A stretch of DNA of 7,213 nucleotides, taken from positions 54,315 to 61,527 of the forward strand of contig DASO01000016.1 of assembly GCA_002503845.1 (NCBI GenBank). Reading direction: 5' to 3'. This stretch comes from Euryarchaeota archaeon UBA24 (GTDB lineage Archaea > Halobacteriota > Halobacteria > Halobacteriales > Hikarchaeaceae). The notes under the pieces were generated by a model. It did not search any database, had not been told where the DNA came from, and saw only the letters and a program-made list of their open reading frames with translations. Below are positions 5,581 through 7,213 of this stretch, piece after piece; the first letter of the stretch is position 1, and each line of letters starts with the position of its first letter. A program made the translations under genes and the position numbers.

Positions 5581-5924
5581 TGATAGATGGGAGAGACGAA
5601 TTACCTGATTGGTGGATTGAAAACCAATCCATAAAATCGGGAATGGACCTCCCATTTTATGACCCCCCTAGGTTTGAAGACGGCACATACACCCATACAA
5701 TAGTTCCAGCCCTAGAGGAAGAGCTAGAATGCGAGATTCTATTTATAGGGATAGATGTGAGATACCTAGATGATTGGGAAATTAGAATGGATGACATACC
5801 AGTATGTGATATTAAAAAATATAGAACTCAGGAGGGAAATACAATATATGGCATTAGCTCAGAAAGGTTTTGCGTGGTGATTAGAGAGGAAGCGACTTCG
5901 AGAAAACAAGAAATAGAAGTTTAG
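5577..5924 (+). CDS. Uncharacterised 115-residue acidic protein in the amidohydrolase-Rieske operon
   Basis: I do not recognise a named family. The start ATG overlaps the Rieske stop in an ATGA arrangement; a second ATG follows at 5580, so the first residue is uncertain by one. The N-terminal part (1-45) is rich in Trp, Pro and aromatic residues (LPDWWIENQSIK, LPFYDPPRFEDGTYTH). The middle has a hydrophobic strand-like run, ECEILFIGIDVRYLDDWEIRMDD (51-73). The end (74-115) is charged, with PVCDIKKYRTQEGNTIYGI. Two cysteines at 52 and 77 form no motif. There is no signal peptide or membrane helix. Tight coupling to the amidohydrolase and Rieske genes suggests a shared task, perhaps as a small subunit or partner protein. 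Its 3' end is 9 bases from the end of a convergent gene. Confidence 0.8.
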   Translation: MMIDGRDELPDWWIENQSIKSGMDLPFYDPPRFEDGTYTHTIVPALEEELECEILFIGIDVRYLDDWEIRMDDIPVCDIKKYRTQEGNTIYGISSERFCVVIREEATSRKQEIEV

Positions 5925-5933
5925 AGAGTTTGA

Positions 5934-6530
5934 TTATAGAATTTCAAGTAGAGCCATGTAGTGACCACGCAATTGAATCCAGGAATCTTCTTCCATCCCT
6001 TCTCGGTGTTGGAGAAAAATGGGAGGTACCAAGCCTAATTGGTCGGGTTCCAAAACTGAAGAAAGTTTATCCAGAAGGGAGGTTGGCCAGGAGAAATCTT
6101 CGACGTATGCAATAGGCCCTCTAAAAACAACTTCGTATTTTGAATCAGGGTCAAATAAAGCAGATTCCACTACGGTGACACATTGGGTTTTATAGATTTC
6201 AAGGGCGTCGTTCACTTGATTTTCGGATATTTTTACAGAGAGGTCTCCGATTGAATTAGATAAGGCGTCCATATCAAAAGAGGGAGGGTGAATATTGAGA
6301 GTTCCTTTCGCGAGTAAAAATTCAGACCAGCCGGTTCCAGAATGAATATCACGACTAAAGGTTGTAAATGCGAAGACAGAATCTTCAAGTTGGTATAAAC
6401 GGACTCCGCTACTTCCAGAGGGATCAACTGTTTGTGTTAGAATGAGAGAGTCATCATAATCAACTACAGAGGGTGTTGTGAAATTATCAAAATTAAATTC
6501 GGCGTTCGAATCTGGGTCTTCAGAATCCAT
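5934..6530 (-). CDS. Unrecognised 198-residue acidic protein
   Basis: The ATG at 6530 on the minus strand opens 198 codons ending in TAA at 5936-5934. I find no known motif. The first 27 residues are strongly acidic (nine Asp/Glu, no Lys/Arg) and probably disordered. The rest alternates strand-like runs, such as GVRLYQLEDSVFAFTTF (42-58) and YEVVFRGPIAYVEDF (132-146), with helical stretches (NQVNDALEIYKTQ, 104-116; TSLLDKLSSVLE, 150-161). It has a single cysteine (117) and no membrane helix or signal peptide. An alpha/beta fold with an acidic tail is plausible. It is divergent, with a 6-base gap, from a possible GTG start of the membrane protein downstream, and convergent with the operon on its left. 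Length and even composition make it likely to be a real gene, but its function is open. Confidence 0.7.
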   Translation of the reverse strand: MDSEDPDSNAEFNFDNFTTPSVVDYDDSLILTQTVDPSGSSGVRLYQLEDSVFAFTTFSRDIHSGTGWSEFLLAKGTLNIHPPSFDMDALSNSIGDLSVKISENQVNDALEIYKTQCVTVVESALFDPDSKYEVVFRGPIAYVEDFSWPTSLLDKLSSVLEPDQLGLVPPIFLQHREGMEEDSWIQLRGHYMALLEIL

Positions 6531-6536
6531 AGGTAT

Positions 6537-6896
6537 GTGAATATCTCGGGGATTGGGAGTGTTAAGCGTTTAGATATCAAAGAAAATAAGAACGGGGAGA
6601 GTATAGAGAAACGCATGGAATGGGGAAATAAAGGACTGGAAGTGATCAAAACCCGTCATAAATTGATCATAGGAACTGGATTGTTATCCACATTAGTGGG
6701 AATTATGATGGCGATTTTTGTAGGATATGATTGGTTTGTGAATCATACTGGCCACGAAGTTCTCGCCATAGTTTCTGCGTTTGGGATTTTATTGGGAGTT
6801 CAAATGCTTATTCTATCATCCCTATCAAGTATGTTGATTTCGCTGCACCAGGAACAGATACATCACATGGAAAATCAGTTGAAAAAATCCAAGTGA
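6537..6896 (+). CDS. Two-helix membrane protein resembling only the C-terminal tail of a family 2 glycosyltransferase
   Basis: The 119-residue product starts with GTG at 6537; an ATG at 6615 (residue 27) is an alternative and begins where similarity becomes recognisable. After a polar, lysine/glutamate-rich start come two membrane helices, about 43-65 (LIIGTGLL...MMAIFV) and 75-101 (VLAIVSAFGILLGVQMLIL...). A charged tail, ISLHQEQIHHMENQ, ends it. The pattern GLEVIKTRHKL, H-E-V-L-A-I-V-S-A-F, GVQ and S-L-H-x-E-Q resembles the membrane tail of haloarchaeal dolichyl-phosphate-mannose-synthase-like GT2 enzymes, from memory of that family. Those proteins are about 300 residues with an N-terminal catalytic domain; no such domain, DxD or Q-x-x-R-W motif occurs here. 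It may therefore be a truncated remnant or a free-standing membrane subunit. It is convergent with the broken gene to its right, 9 bases away. Confidence 0.6.
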   Translation: MNISGIGSVKRLDIKENKNGESIEKRMEWGNKGLEVIKTRHKLIIGTGLLSTLVGIMMAIFVGYDWFVNHTGHEVLAIVSAFGILLGVQMLILSSLSSMLISLHQEQIHHMENQLKKSK

Positions 6897-6905
6897 GGGA
6901 CTATT

Positions 6906-7213
6906 TTATTCTTGCTCTTTAAAAATAAAAGAAGTGGCATCTTTCAGAGATTCTAACGTAGGGGAAATTGTAGGTACGGGGTCAAATGGAGGTGAGATTC
7001 CACGGGGCCATTTAATCCTAGTTCCGGTGGCAATACAAATAACGGTGCCTCATTTATCGGAATTCGTCTTCTTTATGGGCTTTTTTTACTCCTGCTGCAG
7101 TTAGAGCAGTTGCTATCAAGTGGTGAATTGTATTGAATAAATCCCTAAGCCGCGAGAGGATTCATTGAAAAATAGTGCTAGCTTGATTTTCTTCCACGGA
7201 TGTATTCGTCGAG
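6906..7213 (-). pseudogene. Frame-broken C-terminal part of a PLP enzyme, threonine-synthase-like, running off the right edge
   Basis: No single minus-strand frame is open, but consecutive pieces join into a protein-like text. From 7212 one frame reads STNTSVEENQASTIF. From 7166 another reads NESSRGLGIYSIQFTT to TGA at 7118. From 7119 the first frame resumes as LIATALTAAGVKKAHKEDEFR to TAA at 7056. From 7049 the second frame gives GTVICIATGTRIKWPRGIS and ends FKEQE at TAA 6908-6906. The order resembles the threonine synthase end: V-S-x-E-E, E-G-I-Y, S-A-T-A-L-x-A-x-K-K-A-H-E-x-G, then T-V-V-C-V-x-T-G-x-G-L-K. At least three frame changes and two internal stops are needed. Real decay or sequencing indels could explain this. 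The enzyme assignment is tentative; other fold-type II PLP enzymes are possible. Confidence 0.5.

Noticed and set aside
5930..6115. Plus-strand 61-codon frame opposite the 198-residue gene
   Set aside because: It lies wholly antisense to a longer, better-composed frame and has no recognisable features.
1..7213. CRISPR array, insertion sequence or integrase
   Set aside because: No regularly spaced direct repeats, terminal inverted repeats with a transposase, or recombinase motifs were seen on either strand.

Overview
The window looks like chromosomal DNA of an AT-rich euryarchaeon. Support comes from an archaeal type II glyceraldehyde-3-phosphate dehydrogenase, ribosomal protein L10e (an archaeal/eukaryotic-type protein absent from bacteria), TATA-like promoters and several start codons without a Shine-Dalgarno site. 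The L10e wording (ITGIPGS-like N-terminus, [14 protein letters not shown] block, LSPPCR near the end) and a glycosyltransferase-like membrane tail most resemble haloarchaeal homologues. Yet the DNA is AT-rich (roughly 40% GC by eye) and the proteins lack the extreme acidity of salt-in halophiles. A lineage related to Halobacteria but not extremely halophilic, such as the marine group IV/Hikarchaeia type, fits best; this placement is inference.

Layout. 1-680 (minus): N-terminal 226 codons of an M29-type aminopeptidase running off the left edge. 681-791: a short divergent promoter region. 792-1808 (plus): type II GAPDH. 1864-2244 (plus): an Hsp20 small heat-shock protein. 2245-2648: about 400 bases without a convincing gene, containing a GC-rich block with two sets of mutually exclusive hairpins, a perfect 7-bp inverted repeat and a strong TATA promoter. 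2649-3176 and 3211-4086 (plus): rpl10e and a RimK-like ATP-grasp ligase, probably co-transcribed. 4145-5924 (plus): a tightly overlapped three-gene operon of a metal-dependent amidohydrolase, a Rieske [2Fe-2S] protein and a 115-residue protein of unknown function. 5934-6530 (minus): an unrecognised 198-residue protein. 6537-6896 (plus): a two-helix membrane protein that looks like only the tail of a family 2 glycosyltransferase. 6906-7213 (minus): remains of a threonine-synthase-like C-terminus split over reading frames.

How the genes work together. The left part is housekeeping: peptide turnover, central carbon metabolism, protein folding and the ribosome. The amidohydrolase-Rieske-small protein operon is the most coherent candidate for an uncharacterised pathway, because its translational overlaps imply balanced production and possibly a shared complex. 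The right end (about 6540-7213) looks like decaying or rearranged DNA, or locally error-containing assembly, with a headless glycosyltransferase and a frame-broken enzyme tail in convergent orientation.
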